DNA of 35,301 nucleotides, taken from a virus. Under the pieces are notes generated by a model, which was given only the letters and a program-made list of their open reading frames with translations, was not told the DNA's origin and made no database searches. Below are positions 21,414-29,745 of this stretch, piece after piece. A program made the position numbers and the translations under genes. The stretch's first letter is position 1; every line of letters starts with the position of its first letter. The stretch is taken from positions 1 to 35,301 of the IMG/VR virus record IMGVR_UViG_3300031554_000004; one strand, 5' to 3'.

Positions 21414-22457
21414 ATGACAGCATTAAGTGCAGACAAAAAGACGGAATACACCGAAGGGGTGGAGGTGCCCTTTGAGCTATACCGGGCGGTCGAGATTTTC
21501 GCAGGCAGCTTCGTATGCGTGCGGGCCGACGGCTATGCCACACCGGGAGACGATGCCACGGGGCTCCTTTTCATGGGCGTGGCCCTTGCGCACGTGGATA
21601 ACTCAGACGGTGATGACGGCGACGAGTCCGTGGTCCTGCGCAGGCGCGGCCTGGTAAAGGCCATCCTGGATACCGCAATTACCATCGCCAACGTGGGAGA
21701 CAGCGTGTACCTGGTGGACGACCAGACGGTAGACATAGTGGGCAACACAACCCATGATATTTTCGCCGGCATTATCGCGGCATATATCGACACAACCCAC
21801 GCCTGGATCGACATCGAGCCGGCCATTCGCCAGTCCGATGCGGCTGCCCATATCGCCGACGGCACCGCTGCCCATGCGGCATCGGCCATCAGCATCGCGG
21901 ACGCGGGCACCTTCACGGCCCAGGAAGAGATGGAGGCGGCACTCCAGGAGATCTATCAGCACCTGATCAGCGAACAGAAATTCATCCCGATTCCACTGAC
22001 ATCCTGGATGCTCAGCGACGGATCGAACACGGTCACGTTCGGAGGGCCTGCGACCGATCCGATCCTGGATATGGCCGACGGCGATACGGACAGTGCACTC
22101 AGGTGGGCATGGGTGGCTACCAGCGTGGTGGCGATCGTCAACCAGGTGCCGCTGCCGCCGGATATGGACGTCACGAAAGACCTGGTCCTGCACCTGCTCA
22201 CCAAGAAAGACGCTGATGCCAATACGGTGACCCTGGCATCGGATGCCTATTTTATGGATGGGGACACCAAGGTGGAAGACGTGACGGCTACGATTGCCCA
22301 GGCATTCGGAGAGACCATAATCACCATCGCGGCCACGGATATCCCGGCAGGGGCGCAGACGGTTACCATCGAGCTGACCCCGAGCGCGCACGCAGGTGAT
22401 GCGCTCTACATGCAGGGATCGTGGCTGGAATATACGTCGAAGCTGCTGGCATCGTAA
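21414..22457 (+). CDS. Capsid decoration (cement) protein
   Basis: The 347-residue protein has an N-terminal cement-like domain (about 15-140): RAVEIFAGSFVCVRADGYAT, LLFMGVALAHVD, VLRRRGLVKAIL and VGDSVYLVDDQTV, as in DUF2190-type decorators. A linker rich in Ala follows (AAHIADGTAAHAASAISIAD). The C-terminal part (about 185-347) is a beta-rich domain (LPPDMDVTKDLVLHLLTKKD) of a type often fused to phage surface proteins. Its place between the scaffold and gpT supports the role. Confidence 0.8.
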   Translation: MTALSADKKTEYTEGVEVPFELYRAVEIFAGSFVCVRADGYATPGDDATGLLFMGVALAHVDNSDGDDGDESVVLRRRGLVKAILDTAITIANVGDSVYLVDDQTVDIVGNTTHDIFAGIIAAYIDTTHAWIDIEPAIRQSDAAAHIADGTAAHAASAISIADAGTFTAQEEMEAALQEIYQHLISEQKFIPIPLTSWMLSDGSNTVTFGGPATDPILDMADGDTDSALRWAWVATSVVAIVNQVPLPPDMDVTKDLVLHLLTKKDADANTVTLASDAYFMDGDTKVEDVTATIAQAFGETIITIAATDIPAGAQTVTIELTPSAHAGDALYMQGSWLEYTSKLLAS

Positions 22458-22466
22458 ACAAGGAAT

Positions 22467-22517
22467 GTTCACCGTTGACCGTTCACCGTTTTCCGACGGA
22501 CAACGGTGAACGGATAA
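22467..22517. repeat. GTTCACC-type palindromic repeat
   Basis: GTTCACCGTTGACCGTTCAC is followed by the inverse arm ACAACGGTGAACGG. It lies between the decoration and major head genes. Confidence 0.7.
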
Positions 22518-22522
22518 CCCGA

Positions 22523-22575
22523 CAGAGGCGGACAAGCCGACTGCGCCATAGCAGCTATTGCTGCGACGGCCGGGC
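22523..22575 (-). repeat. Second copy of the 12138-type element
   Basis: Read on the minus strand, GCCGTCGCAGCAATAGCTGC followed by TATGGCG resembles the in-gene element at 12138-12201 (GCCGTCGCCAAGGCTATGGC). A GCAGC/GCTGC hairpin lies at 22551-22564. Here it lies between genes. Confidence 0.55.
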
Positions 22576-22611
22576 GGATAACAGACAACAAACTAAAGGG
22601 AGGATTAAATC

Positions 22612-23493
22612 ATGATTATTAATCAAGCAAATCTGGAAGGCATTTATAAGAGCTTTTCGACGATTTTCAACGAGGCATTAGCTCAGGCCGAATCCATGTG
22701 GCCCCTGGTCGCAATGCACGTGCCCAGCGGCGGCCGCAGCGTCGATTACAAGTGGCTGGGCGATTATCCCACCATGAGGGAGTGGGTCGGGGACCGGGTC
22801 ATCAAGGACCTCTCCGCGTTCCACTACGAGATCGTCAACAAGAGTTATGAAGCCACGATCGAGGTGGATCGCGACGATATCTCGGATGATCAGGTCGGCG
22901 TGTATACGCCCATGATCCAGGGCCTCGCCCAGGAGGCCAAGGCCCACCCGGATATTCTCGTGTGGGCGCTGCTCGCTGCCGGCTTCGACACAGACTGCTA
23001 TGATGGGCAGTATTTCTTCGATGGCGATCATCCGGTGGGCGACGGATCGGCATCCAACGACGGCGGCGGTGGGGGCGATCCCTGGTTCCTTCTGGATCTC
23101 CGCAAGGCGATCAAACCCATTATTCTCCAGGTCCGGAAAACGCCGGAATTCGTTGCGCAGGATAAGATGGATGACGAGAATGTGTTCCTGCGGAAAAAAT
23201 TCCGCTATGGGGTAGATGACCGGAAAAATGTGGGCTACGGGCTCTGGCAGATCGCCTACGGCTCTAAAGACACTCTGAATGCCGCCAATTATGCGGCGGC
23301 CCGCGCAGCCATGATGGCGTATACCAAAGAAGATGAGGTTACCAAGCTGGGCATAAGCCCGAGCCACCTGGTGTACGGCCCGACCAACGAGTCAGCGGCA
23401 AGGACGCTCATAGTCAATGAGCGCAACGATGCCGGCGCGTCCAACCCCTGGTACAACACGGTTGAGCCGGTGCTGGTACCCTGGCTCGCATAG
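22612..23493 (+). CDS. Major head protein, Mu gpT-like
   Basis: The 293-residue protein matches the Mu-like major head subunit gpT family (PF10124). Key points: INQANLEGIYKSFSTIFNEA, VPSGGRSVDYKWLGDYPTMR, WVGDRVIKDL, YEIVNKSYEATIEVDRDDIS, DDQVGVYTP and YFFDGDHPVG. It forms the HK97-type capsid shell. The length is close to Mu gpT (305). Ribosome binding site GGGAGG precedes ATG 22612. Confidence 0.95.
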   Translation: MIINQANLEGIYKSFSTIFNEALAQAESMWPLVAMHVPSGGRSVDYKWLGDYPTMREWVGDRVIKDLSAFHYEIVNKSYEATIEVDRDDISDDQVGVYTPMIQGLAQEAKAHPDILVWALLAAGFDTDCYDGQYFFDGDHPVGDGSASNDGGGGGDPWFLLDLRKAIKPIILQVRKTPEFVAQDKMDDENVFLRKKFRYGVDDRKNVGYGLWQIAYGSKDTLNAANYAAARAAMMAYTKEDEVTKLGISPSHLVYGPTNESAARTLIVNERNDAGASNPWYNTVEPVLVPWLA

Positions 23494-23513
23494 ACCACGC
23501 GGATAAAAATATA

Positions 23514-23584
23514 AGGTTAAGAAGTTCAGGGTTCAGGGGTTCAAGAGTTAACCCTGAACCCGGAACGTTGAACAGGGAACCTAA
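23514..23584. repeat. GGTTCA-type palindromic repeat
   Basis: AAGTTCAGGGTTCAGGGGTT with CAAGAGTTAACCCTGAACCC and GGAACGTTGAACAGGGAACC form head-to-head arms. It lies between gpT and the gp35-like gene and ends just before the AACGGAGG ribosome binding site. Confidence 0.7.
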
Positions 23585-23599
23585 CAACGGAGGTCTACC

Positions 23600-23980
23600 A
23601 TGATTCGAATAACGAGCAAGCAGCATAACTTCCGGCGCTGCAGGGTCGCCCATCCCAAAGGGACGACCGAGTACCCGGATGATACGTTCACTCCGGAGCA
23701 AGTGAAGGTTCTGGAGGCGGAGCCGAAACTGACGGTGGAGATCGTTCCCGCCGTCGCTGAAGCTATGGCGGGCGGGGAGCAGGGTGAAGGGCAGATCGAG
23801 GGCACGGAGGAGTCCTCCTCCGCTGAAGTTCCGGAGGACGGGGAGCAGCCCGACCTGACAGTTCGGGAGATAAAAGAGCGGCTGGAAGAGATGGGAGTCG
23901 AGTTTCCGCCCAAGGCCAAAAAAGAAGAGCTGCAGCAACTCCTCGCGGAAAAGATGAGCGAGCAGTCGGACACGGAATAA
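23600..23980 (+). CDS. FluMu gp35-like protein with HeH/LEM tail
   Basis: The 126-residue protein has a small beta-rich N-terminal domain (RITSKQHNFRRCRVAHPKGT, YPDDTFTPEQVKVLEAEP), an acidic linker and a C-terminal HeH/LEM-type helix-extension-helix (LTVREIKERLEEMGVEFPPK). The combination is typical of the Mu-like FluMu gp35/HI1506 family, found after the major head gene. Its exact role in the head is not known. Confidence 0.85.
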   Translation: MIRITSKQHNFRRCRVAHPKGTTEYPDDTFTPEQVKVLEAEPKLTVEIVPAVAEAMAGGEQGEGQIEGTEESSSAEVPEDGEQPDLTVREIKERLEEMGVEFPPKAKKEELQQLLAEKMSEQSDTE

Positions 23981-23981
23981 C

Positions 23982-24419
23982 ATGGCCTATTGCGCGCAAG
24001 ACGAGACACATAACGACATCCTGGACCAGATCGATGAGGCTATTCTTATCCAGTTGACGGATGACACAGGCGCAGGCGCGGTGGACGAGGACAAGGTAAC
24101 CAAGGCGATCGAGGACGCGGACGCTACCATAGACGCGTACTGCCAGGGCAGATATACGATTCCTCTTTCGCCGGTACCGGATAAGATCCGGCAGGTCAGC
24201 GTGGATATCGCCATCTATAATCTCTTCTCCAGGCGCGGGGACGCCGCGCCCGAGACACGCAAGGACAGGCACAAGGAGGCGATCCGTTTCCTGGAAAAGG
24301 TCGGGGAAGGAAAGATCAGGCTGGGCGCTGCAACGCCGGCGCCGTCCAACACGCCGGATACGGTTAATATTTCATCGAATAAGAGGATCTTCGATCGCGA
24401 CAAGATGAGCGGGCTTTAA
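23982..24419 (+). CDS. Mu gp36-like protein (DUF1320)
   Basis: The 145-residue protein shows the DUF1320 pattern: MAYCAQDETHNDIL near the start, then DDTGAGAVDEDKVTKAIEDA, DATIDAYCQGRYTIPLSPVP and ISVDIAIYNLFSRRG-like segment. This family acts at the head-tail connection (adaptor). Length and position agree with Mu gp36. It ends in an overlap with the next start (TAATG). Confidence 0.9.
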   Translation: MAYCAQDETHNDILDQIDEAILIQLTDDTGAGAVDEDKVTKAIEDADATIDAYCQGRYTIPLSPVPDKIRQVSVDIAIYNLFSRRGDAAPETRKDRHKEAIRFLEKVGEGKIRLGAATPAPSNTPDTVNISSNKRIFDRDKMSGL

Positions 24420-24565
24420 TGAGCGGGAGGCTCCACAAAAAGATCCGGCGGGCGGCCCGCAAGGAGGCGGATAAACGGTTTATGGCGATGGTCGGGCAGA
24501 TCGGGCGCCTGCCGCTCAGGCAGCGGCTGTGGTTCGCCGTGAAGGTTATCAAGGGAGCTAAGTAA
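24419..24565 (+). CDS. Very small basic protein (48 residues)
   Basis: ATG 24419 to TAA 24563-24565, seen directly and overlapping both neighbours (TAATG at each end). The product begins MSGRLHKKIRRAARKEADKR and ends in LRQRLWFAVKVIKGAK. It is strongly basic and helical. The overlaps on both sides make it very likely to be translated. Small basic proteins occur here in other Mu-like phages; the function is unknown. Confidence 0.75.
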   Translation: MSGRLHKKIRRAARKEADKRFMAMVGQIGRLPLRQRLWFAVKVIKGAK

Positions 24566-25017
24566 TGCACGAGTTCGAGGAGCTGGAGCAGGTTACTCTC
24601 GTTACTCTGGAGCCGCTGAAAGATCAAGGCGTCAAGACCCTGGAGCTTTATGCGGGCCAGGCCGAGGCGGAGGACATTGAGGAGCTGGCCAGGATGACGC
24701 TGCTTTTTCCCTGTGTTTACGTGGTGGCCACGGGCCTGGCGCTCACGCACAAGGACCGCTACGACGAAGAGGATATCGGGATCATGCTCCTTGTCGGGGA
24801 TAAAAACCTGCGGGGCACGGAGGCCTCCAGGCGTGGGGACTCCACGAGCATGGGAGTCTATGAGATCCTGGAGCTGACCGAGGGACTGCTGCACAGGCAA
24901 AAGATCCACAGCTCAGGCGTCATGCTCCTGCGCTCCGCTGCGCCGCTATACCTGGCGCCTAAAAGGGGGCTGTGTTTTTACGCGGCGCGGTATGAGTTCA
25001 AGACAATTAAAACATAG
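24565..25017 (+). CDS. Mu gp37-like protein (DUF1834)
   Basis: The 150-residue protein shows the gp37/DUF1834 pattern: KDQGVKTLELYAGQAEAEDI, FPCVYVVATGLALT, IGIMLLVGDKNLRG and YEILELTEGLLHRQKI. It ends in RGLCFYAARYEFKT. This family is a likely tail-terminator or joining protein by position, between the connector and tail tube. Overlaps the small gene before it. Confidence 0.88.
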   Translation: MHEFEELEQVTLVTLEPLKDQGVKTLELYAGQAEAEDIEELARMTLLFPCVYVVATGLALTHKDRYDEEDIGIMLLVGDKNLRGTEASRRGDSTSMGVYEILELTEGLLHRQKIHSSGVMLLRSAAPLYLAPKRGLCFYAARYEFKTIKT

Positions 25018-25020
25018 GAG

Positions 25021-25077
25021 GCCACAAAGACACTAAGACACTAAGTTTTATCTTTTGTGACTTTGTGACTTAGTGGC
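25021..25077. repeat. CACNAAG palindromic repeat
   Basis: GCCACAAAGACACTAAGACA and the inverse arm TTTGTGACTTTGTGACTTAG then TGGC enclose a short AT-rich loop. It lies between the gp37-like gene and the tail tube gene; the ribosome binding site AAAGGAGG follows 3 bp later. Confidence 0.8.
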
Positions 25078-25095
25078 AAAAAAGGAGGTTTTATT

Positions 25096-26070
25096 ATGCC
25101 ATTAGCATCAAGCGCGGACAATATTCGCTATTACGGCACCGGCAGGGCATACGCCGGCGAGGTGGACGAGGATTCGTTCGATGACCTGGGCGAGCTGGAG
25201 AATATCAATTTCGCCCTCACGGTCACGATCGAAAAGCTCAAGAGCACGCGGAACGCGGCCAGGGCAACCATCATCGAAAAGGAGACGGAGCGGGACGCGG
25301 TGCTTACCTTCGGGCTCCGGGAGATGACGAACGAGAACCTGAAGATGACCCTGCTCGGCTCGGACATTAACACCGACAACCAGGCCGCGAGCTATGTGTA
25401 TCAGGACGCGATCGGCACGGACGTGGACCTGGAAGACGATCTGTATATAGATCTGGGCAAGCTGAACGTGTTCAGCATCAAGCTGACCGGCACGATTACC
25501 GGAGCGCTTGCGGTGGGCGACACAGTGACGGGAGACACCTCGGCAGCCACGGGCGACATAGCCTTTAAGGCGGCCGGATACATCGAGCTGGTCAATATCG
25601 TGGGAACGTTCCAGGTGGGCGAGGAGGTGTATGAGACCCAGGGCACCAATTACATCACGCCCACGGGTATCGAGACCCTCGAGGACGTGGTGGTCACCGA
25701 TGCGGCCGGAACGACGCGCCGCGTGCAGGGAACGGATTACAGCCTGGACCCGGATTACGGGTATATCCGCAAGATCAGCGACGGGGACATCATCGACACG
25801 GACGTGATCTCTTACGATTACGAGGCCGTGGACCGCAGCTATATCTGGGGGATGTCCGCGGGATCGGTGGAGCGCAAGCTGATCTTCGTTTCCGATAAAG
25901 ACGACAACGGCGTGCGCCAGAGATGGACGTTCCACAAGGTCAATATCTTGCTCAACGGCGAGTTCCCGTTGATCGGGGAAGGCGCCTCAGTGCTCGCGGT
26001 CACGGGCACAGTGCTCAAGGACAGCGATCAGGCCAGCGGCCAGGAGTATTACAAAGTCGAGACGATGTAA
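25096..26070 (+). CDS. Major tail tube protein (non-contractile type)
   Basis: The 324-residue protein fits a siphovirus tube protein by position and fold pattern: RYYGTGRAYAGEVDEDSFDD, FALTVTIEKLKSTRNAARAT and LTFGLREMTNENLKMTLLGS, then at the C-terminus RKLIFVSDKDDNGVRQRWTF, KVNILLNGEFPLIGEGASVL. Residues about 120-230 look like an inserted beta domain (GTITGALAVGDTVTGDTSAA) of carbohydrate-binding or Ig type exposed on the tube. No sheath gene lies beside it, so the tail is probably non-contractile. Confidence 0.82.
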   Translation: MPLASSADNIRYYGTGRAYAGEVDEDSFDDLGELENINFALTVTIEKLKSTRNAARATIIEKETERDAVLTFGLREMTNENLKMTLLGSDINTDNQAASYVYQDAIGTDVDLEDDLYIDLGKLNVFSIKLTGTITGALAVGDTVTGDTSAATGDIAFKAAGYIELVNIVGTFQVGEEVYETQGTNYITPTGIETLEDVVVTDAAGTTRRVQGTDYSLDPDYGYIRKISDGDIIDTDVISYDYEAVDRSYIWGMSAGSVERKLIFVSDKDDNGVRQRWTFHKVNILLNGEFPLIGEGASVLAVTGTVLKDSDQASGQEYYKVETM

Positions 26071-26097
26071 TCCCGCTTCCGGGGCCAATAATATTTG

Positions 26098-26169
26098 GCC
26101 ACGGATTTACGCAGATTTACGCAGATATTAATTTTTCTTAATCCGCGTTTATCTGTGTGAATCCGTGGC
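26098..26169. repeat. ACGGATT palindromic repeat
   Basis: GCCACGGATTTACGCAGATT and the inverse arm (ATCTGTGTGAATCCGTGGC) form head-to-head arms with an AT-rich loop. The unit is a different family from CACNAAG but has the same GCCAC...GTGGC ends. It lies between tail tube and chaperone; AAAGGAG follows 2 bp later. Confidence 0.8.
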
Positions 26170-26186
26170 TAAAGGAGATCCCAACC

Positions 26187-26525
26187 ATGAGAAAAGAAAA
26201 GCCGTTTAAAATCGGCGATAAGAAATTTACCGCCCGTGAGCTCACGGTCAAACAGATTGCGCAGATACTCGAATCCGCGGGGACGGACACGGAAATCAGC
26301 GATATCGACATGCTGTTCCCGGACCGGCTTCCGTCAAGCGCTCTCGCGATGAGCCTCGAGATGCCGGTCGAGGAACTGGCCAAATATGCCCCGTCCGAGA
26401 TAGAGACCATGATCGACGAGGTAGAAGGCATAAACCCTACTTTCGCCGGCCTGATGCAAAGGCTGGCAAACGTGGGGCGAGCGGCGCTGGCAGCGCAGAA
26501 ATCAGAAGAGCAATCTGCCGGCTGA
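26187..26525 (+). CDS. Tail assembly chaperone
   Basis: The 112-residue protein begins MRKEKPFKIGDKKFTARELT and is helical after a short beta start; it is of the size and position (between tube and tape measure) of phage tail chaperones (lambda G type). ATG 26187 follows AAAGGAG; an in-frame ATG at 26157 lies in the repeat. A slippery heptamer A AAC CCT, correctly phased, lies at 26432-26438, and a -1 frame stays open to 26629, so a longer frameshifted product may be made. Confidence 0.78.
   Translation: MRKEKPFKIGDKKFTARELTVKQIAQILESAGTDTEISDIDMLFPDRLPSSALAMSLEMPVEELAKYAPSEIETMIDEVEGINPTFAGLMQRLANVGRAALAAQKSEEQSAG
26432..26438 (+). promoter_or_regulatory. Candidate -1 ribosomal frameshift site
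   Basis: AAACCCT is phased as A AAC CCT in the chaperone frame, matching X XXY YYZ. A shift would join the first 84 residues to the -1 frame running to TGA 26627-26629. No downstream pseudoknot was worked out. Confidence 0.5.
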
Positions 26526-26527
26526 TC

Positions 26528-26629
26528 ATGATGGGACACGCGCAGGCGTGGGACTACGGCTGGAGTTTTTTTAATCTCGCGATCGAGGAGGCCGTCCGGT
26601 GGCTCAAGCCTCCGCAAGATAAACCATGA
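26528..26629 (+). CDS. Second tail chaperone ORF (-1 frame)
   Basis: A 33-residue frame starts at ATG 26528, 2 bp after the chaperone stop, and encodes MMGHAQAWDYGWSFFNLAIE followed by EAVRWLKPPQDKP. The Trp/Phe-rich, amphipathic sequence looks like a real protein end. It lies in the -1 frame relative to the chaperone, which is open upstream past the slippery site. Either coupled re-initiation or frameshifting could express it; the layout matches the G/GT system of many tailed phages. Confidence 0.6.
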   Translation: MMGHAQAWDYGWSFFNLAIEEAVRWLKPPQDKP

Positions 26630-26630
26630 T

Positions 26631-26715
26631 GCCACGAAGTCACTAAGACACAAACAATTGAAAATTGACAAGTGAAAATTGAAAATTAAACTTCGTGCCT
26701 TTGTGCCTTAGTGGC
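26631..26715. repeat. CACNAAG palindromic repeat with nested element
   Basis: GCCACGAAGTCACTAAGACA and the inverse arm CTTCGTGCCTTTGTGCCTTA then GTGGC enclose a loop that is not AT-rich filler but an AATTG-type repeat (26655-26690). Confidence 0.8.
26655..26690. repeat. AATTG-type repeat nested in the hairpin loop
   Basis: CAATTGAAAATTGACAAGTG followed by AAAATTGAAAATTAAA is the same family as 9339-9374 and 9588-9622. It sits exactly in the loop of the CACNAAG element, splitting its two arms. Confidence 0.75.
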
Positions 26716-26728
26716 GGAAAAGTGAGCG

Positions 26729-29722
26729 ATGACGGACCGCAAAGTCAAAATAACGGTCGAGGCAAAAGACCGGACAAAGGAAGAGCTCCGCAAGACCAGG
26801 AGCGAGCTGGACAAGACCAAAAAGTCCGCGGCCGAGGCCCGGAAGGTCATGGAGGCCAGATCGGCCCTGGGGGTGCGTCCCTACAAGGAGATCCGGGACG
26901 AGATTACAAAACTCCGGGGCTCCTACGACACGCTCAAAAAATCGGGCAAGCTGTCCAGCGCGGAGCTTTATCAGGCCAAGGTAAAGCTCAAGCAAAAGAC
27001 CGCCGAGCTTCGCAAAGAGACCGGCGACTGGGCGGGTGAGCTGGGCAAGGCAAAGACCGGGCTGATCGCCCTGGCAGGGGCCGGGTACGCGGTCATCAAA
27101 TCCTTTAACCGGTACAGCGAGTTCTCCCAGCGCATGGCCGAGGTCAACACCCTGATCGACGTGAGCAAGGAGCAGTTCGCCTCCCTGGGCAAGGAGATCC
27201 GGGCAATGACAAAGGAGATCCCCCAGAGCGCCACGGAGCTCGCGGCCGCACAGTACGATATTCTTTCAGCGGGAGTGGCCCTGGAGAAATCGGTCGGGGT
27301 TTTAGCACTATCCGCCAAGGCCGCGGTCGGTGGCGTTACCGATACCAAGACGGCCGCGAACGCCGGGATCGCGGTGATCAACGCCTACGGCAAGTCGATC
27401 GACGAGTTGGAAGAGGTCTACGATATCCTGTTTACAACCGTCAGGCTCGGCGTCACCACGTTTCCCCAGCTCGCCCATTCCATAGGCGAGGTCCTGCCCA
27501 CGGCAAGGGCAGCAGGTGTGGAGTTCCGGGATGTTTCCGCCGCCATTGCGACCATGACCAAGGGCGCCCTCCGCACGCCCCAGGCCATGACCGCGCTCAA
27601 GGGCGCGATCAATGCGATGGCCGCTCCCACGGCTGAGGCAAAGAAAAAGTTCGACGAGCTCGGGATCACCTGGAAAGGCCTCATTCCGACCCTGGACGCG
27701 ATCCGGCAAAAAGGTCTACATAAAGACATAAAACAAATGCGGTTCCTTATTCCGGACGTTGAAGCGCGTACCGGAGTTCTGGCCCTGATCAACAATTTCG
27801 ACGATCTCACCAAAACCCTGGACAAGATGGCGGACTCCGCCGGAGCGATGGCTGAGGCCAACGAAAAAATGAAAGACACGCCGGCCAACCAGATGAAGCT
27901 CTTCAGAAATGCGATAGACGATCTGATGATCTCCGCGGGCGCCCTGGCCTCCAAGGTGCTGCTGCCCCTGGCCAGGGGAGTGCGGGAACTGATCGACTCG
28001 TTTGAGGAGATGGACCCGGTGACAAAGTCAGTCGTGGCCACGCTGGCGAGCGCAGCGGGCGCGTTTATCATCTGGAAATTGGGACTGGGATCTATGGTAT
28101 CGGGACTCAAGGGGCTCATTGTTCACGCCGGTGCGGCCCAGGCAGCCGTAGGCTCTTTGAACGCACAATTCGCCGTAACCGGGGTTCTGATGAAGGCGGG
28201 TTTGGCAGCGGCTGTATTGTACACATCTTACCAGCTGGCCACCCTGACAGCGGAAGCATACAAGGCGATCCAGGCGCACAAGGCCATGAGGGAATCCCAG
28301 GACCGGCTCAGGGAAAACTCGGACCGGCTCATGAGAAAGTTTAAGGAATTCAAGGACGTGAAGCTCCCTGACGACATCACGCAGCTGGCCCAGGAGGACC
28401 TGGAGGACTTCAAAAAGAAACTGGCGGAGGCCAGGGTATATTACACGGCGCTCAAGGCAAAGCTGGAGACACGGGCAGCCGAGAAGACGCTATTCGGCCT
28501 CGGCAACGCGACCAAGGATGCGAAAGAGGCACAGAAAGAACTCATTGGGGTCAACGCCAAGCTCAAAGAGATCCAGGCGGCTTTTAAAAAGGTCGGCGAG
28601 GCCGCCTCCGGCGCGGCAGGGGAGATGGAAAAGCCCGTCAAGGCTGTGGAGGCCACGACAGAGCAGCTCGACGAGTTCGAGAAAAAGGCCAAGAAGGCGT
28701 ACGAGGAGGCCAAAAAACAGGCGGCCGATTATGCAAAGCAGGTGATCGCCTGGGAAGACAAGATCAAGTACGCCAGGCTTTCCACCGAGGACAAGCTCCG
28801 CGAGCTGGGCCGCAGGGGACTGGAGGACGCGGAGATCTGGGCCGACAAAAAGCTCCAGGCCGAGGAGAAATTGTACGCGGCCAGGGAGGCGATGGCCAGG
28901 GGCGATTACAAGCTTGCGGAAAAGCTGGCCAAAGACGCGGAGGGTTTGTATGCCGATCTCGCCACGGAAGTCAAGAAGAGCGAGGGCGGCAAGGACGTCG
29001 TGGTCCGCTCGCTGGAAGACACGAAGCAGGTGGCAATCAACGGCGTTACCGAGGTCGGGAATTTTGTCGAGGAGCTGTATTCGCTGCAGCGGGATGCCGC
29101 TGCGAGTGCCAGGGACGAATGGACGGCCACGGCGGACGGCATAAAGAAACAGCTCGACGAGATCGCAAAGCAGCGCGAGGCAAACGTAAAAATCACGCTG
29201 AGCGGCCTTGAGGCGGCCCAGAATGCGATTAATAAGTTTATTGGTACCAAGGCTATCAAACACATATATGTGGTTACCCATCACAAAACGGTCGAAGAAA
29301 AAAAGGCGGGCGGCCTTGCGGGGCTCGCTTCAGGATCCATGCTCGCCGGGTACGGCGGGGGCGACCGGATACGCGCGCTCCTGGAGGCCGGGGAGTTCGT
29401 GATCCGCAAGGAGGCGGTCAGAAAATACGGGGCGGGCCTGTTCCAGGCGCTCAACGCCATGAAACTGGATTTGTCCCATATGGTACGCGCCCGGATAGGA
29501 GGCCTGGTCTCGAACATCTCCCTGCCCGAGATGCCCTCCCCGCAATATGCGTTTCAGGCGGGCGGTTCTGTGCCGGGCATGTCCGGGGAGACCATGACCA
29601 TACGCTTTCAGGCGGGCGGCGCAGAGATGCCGTTGATGGTCATGGGAGACAGGAAGGTAACCAGGGCGATGGTCAAGGAGTTCGAGGCAGAACTGATTAA
29701 AATGGGATTGTCGAAACGTTAA
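26729..29722 (+). CDS. Tail tape measure protein
   Basis: The 997-residue protein sets tail length. N-terminal coiled coil (about 5-105, ELRKTRSELDKTKKSAAEAR), then a TP901-type core (about 120-390: SQRMAEVNTLIDVSKEQFAS, MTKEIPQSATELAAAQYDIL, TDTKTAANAGIAVINAYGKS, TTFPQLAHSIGEVLPTARAA). Hydrophobic segments at about 430-460 and 485-510 may span a membrane during DNA entry. Another coiled coil (about 560-760) follows. The C-terminal Gly-rich part (GLAGLASGSMLAGYGGGDRI, EFVIRKEAVRKYGAGLFQAL) is usual for phages with this core. Confidence 0.93.
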   Translation: MTDRKVKITVEAKDRTKEELRKTRSELDKTKKSAAEARKVMEARSALGVRPYKEIRDEITKLRGSYDTLKKSGKLSSAELYQAKVKLKQKTAELRKETGDWAGELGKAKTGLIALAGAGYAVIKSFNRYSEFSQRMAEVNTLIDVSKEQFASLGKEIRAMTKEIPQSATELAAAQYDILSAGVALEKSVGVLALSAKAAVGGVTDTKTAANAGIAVINAYGKSIDELEEVYDILFTTVRLGVTTFPQLAHSIGEVLPTARAAGVEFRDVSAAIATMTKGALRTPQAMTALKGAINAMAAPTAEAKKKFDELGITWKGLIPTLDAIRQKGLHKDIKQMRFLIPDVEARTGVLALINNFDDLTKTLDKMADSAGAMAEANEKMKDTPANQMKLFRNAIDDLMISAGALASKVLLPLARGVRELIDSFEEMDPVTKSVVATLASAAGAFIIWKLGLGSMVSGLKGLIVHAGAAQAAVGSLNAQFAVTGVLMKAGLAAAVLYTSYQLATLTAEAYKAIQAHKAMRESQDRLRENSDRLMRKFKEFKDVKLPDDITQLAQEDLEDFKKKLAEARVYYTALKAKLETRAAEKTLFGLGNATKDAKEAQKELIGVNAKLKEIQAAFKKVGEAASGAAGEMEKPVKAVEATTEQLDEFEKKAKKAYEEAKKQAADYAKQVIAWEDKIKYARLSTEDKLRELGRRGLEDAEIWADKKLQAEEKLYAAREAMARGDYKLAEKLAKDAEGLYADLATEVKKSEGGKDVVVRSLEDTKQVAINGVTEVGNFVEELYSLQRDAAASARDEWTATADGIKKQLDEIAKQREANVKITLSGLEAAQNAINKFIGTKAIKHIYVVTHHKTVEEKKAGGLAGLASGSMLAGYGGGDRIRALLEAGEFVIRKEAVRKYGAGLFQALNAMKLDLSHMVRARIGGLVSNISLPEMPSPQYAFQAGGSVPGMSGETMTIRFQAGGAEMPLMVMGDRKVTRAMVKEFEAELIKMGLSKR

Positions 29723-29745
29723 CCGACGAAAAGGAGACTAGTATC

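Noticed and set aside
9339-26690. Short repeats considered as CRISPR
   Set aside because: No regular repeat-spacer pattern and no cas genes; the repeats are short tandem units and palindromes.
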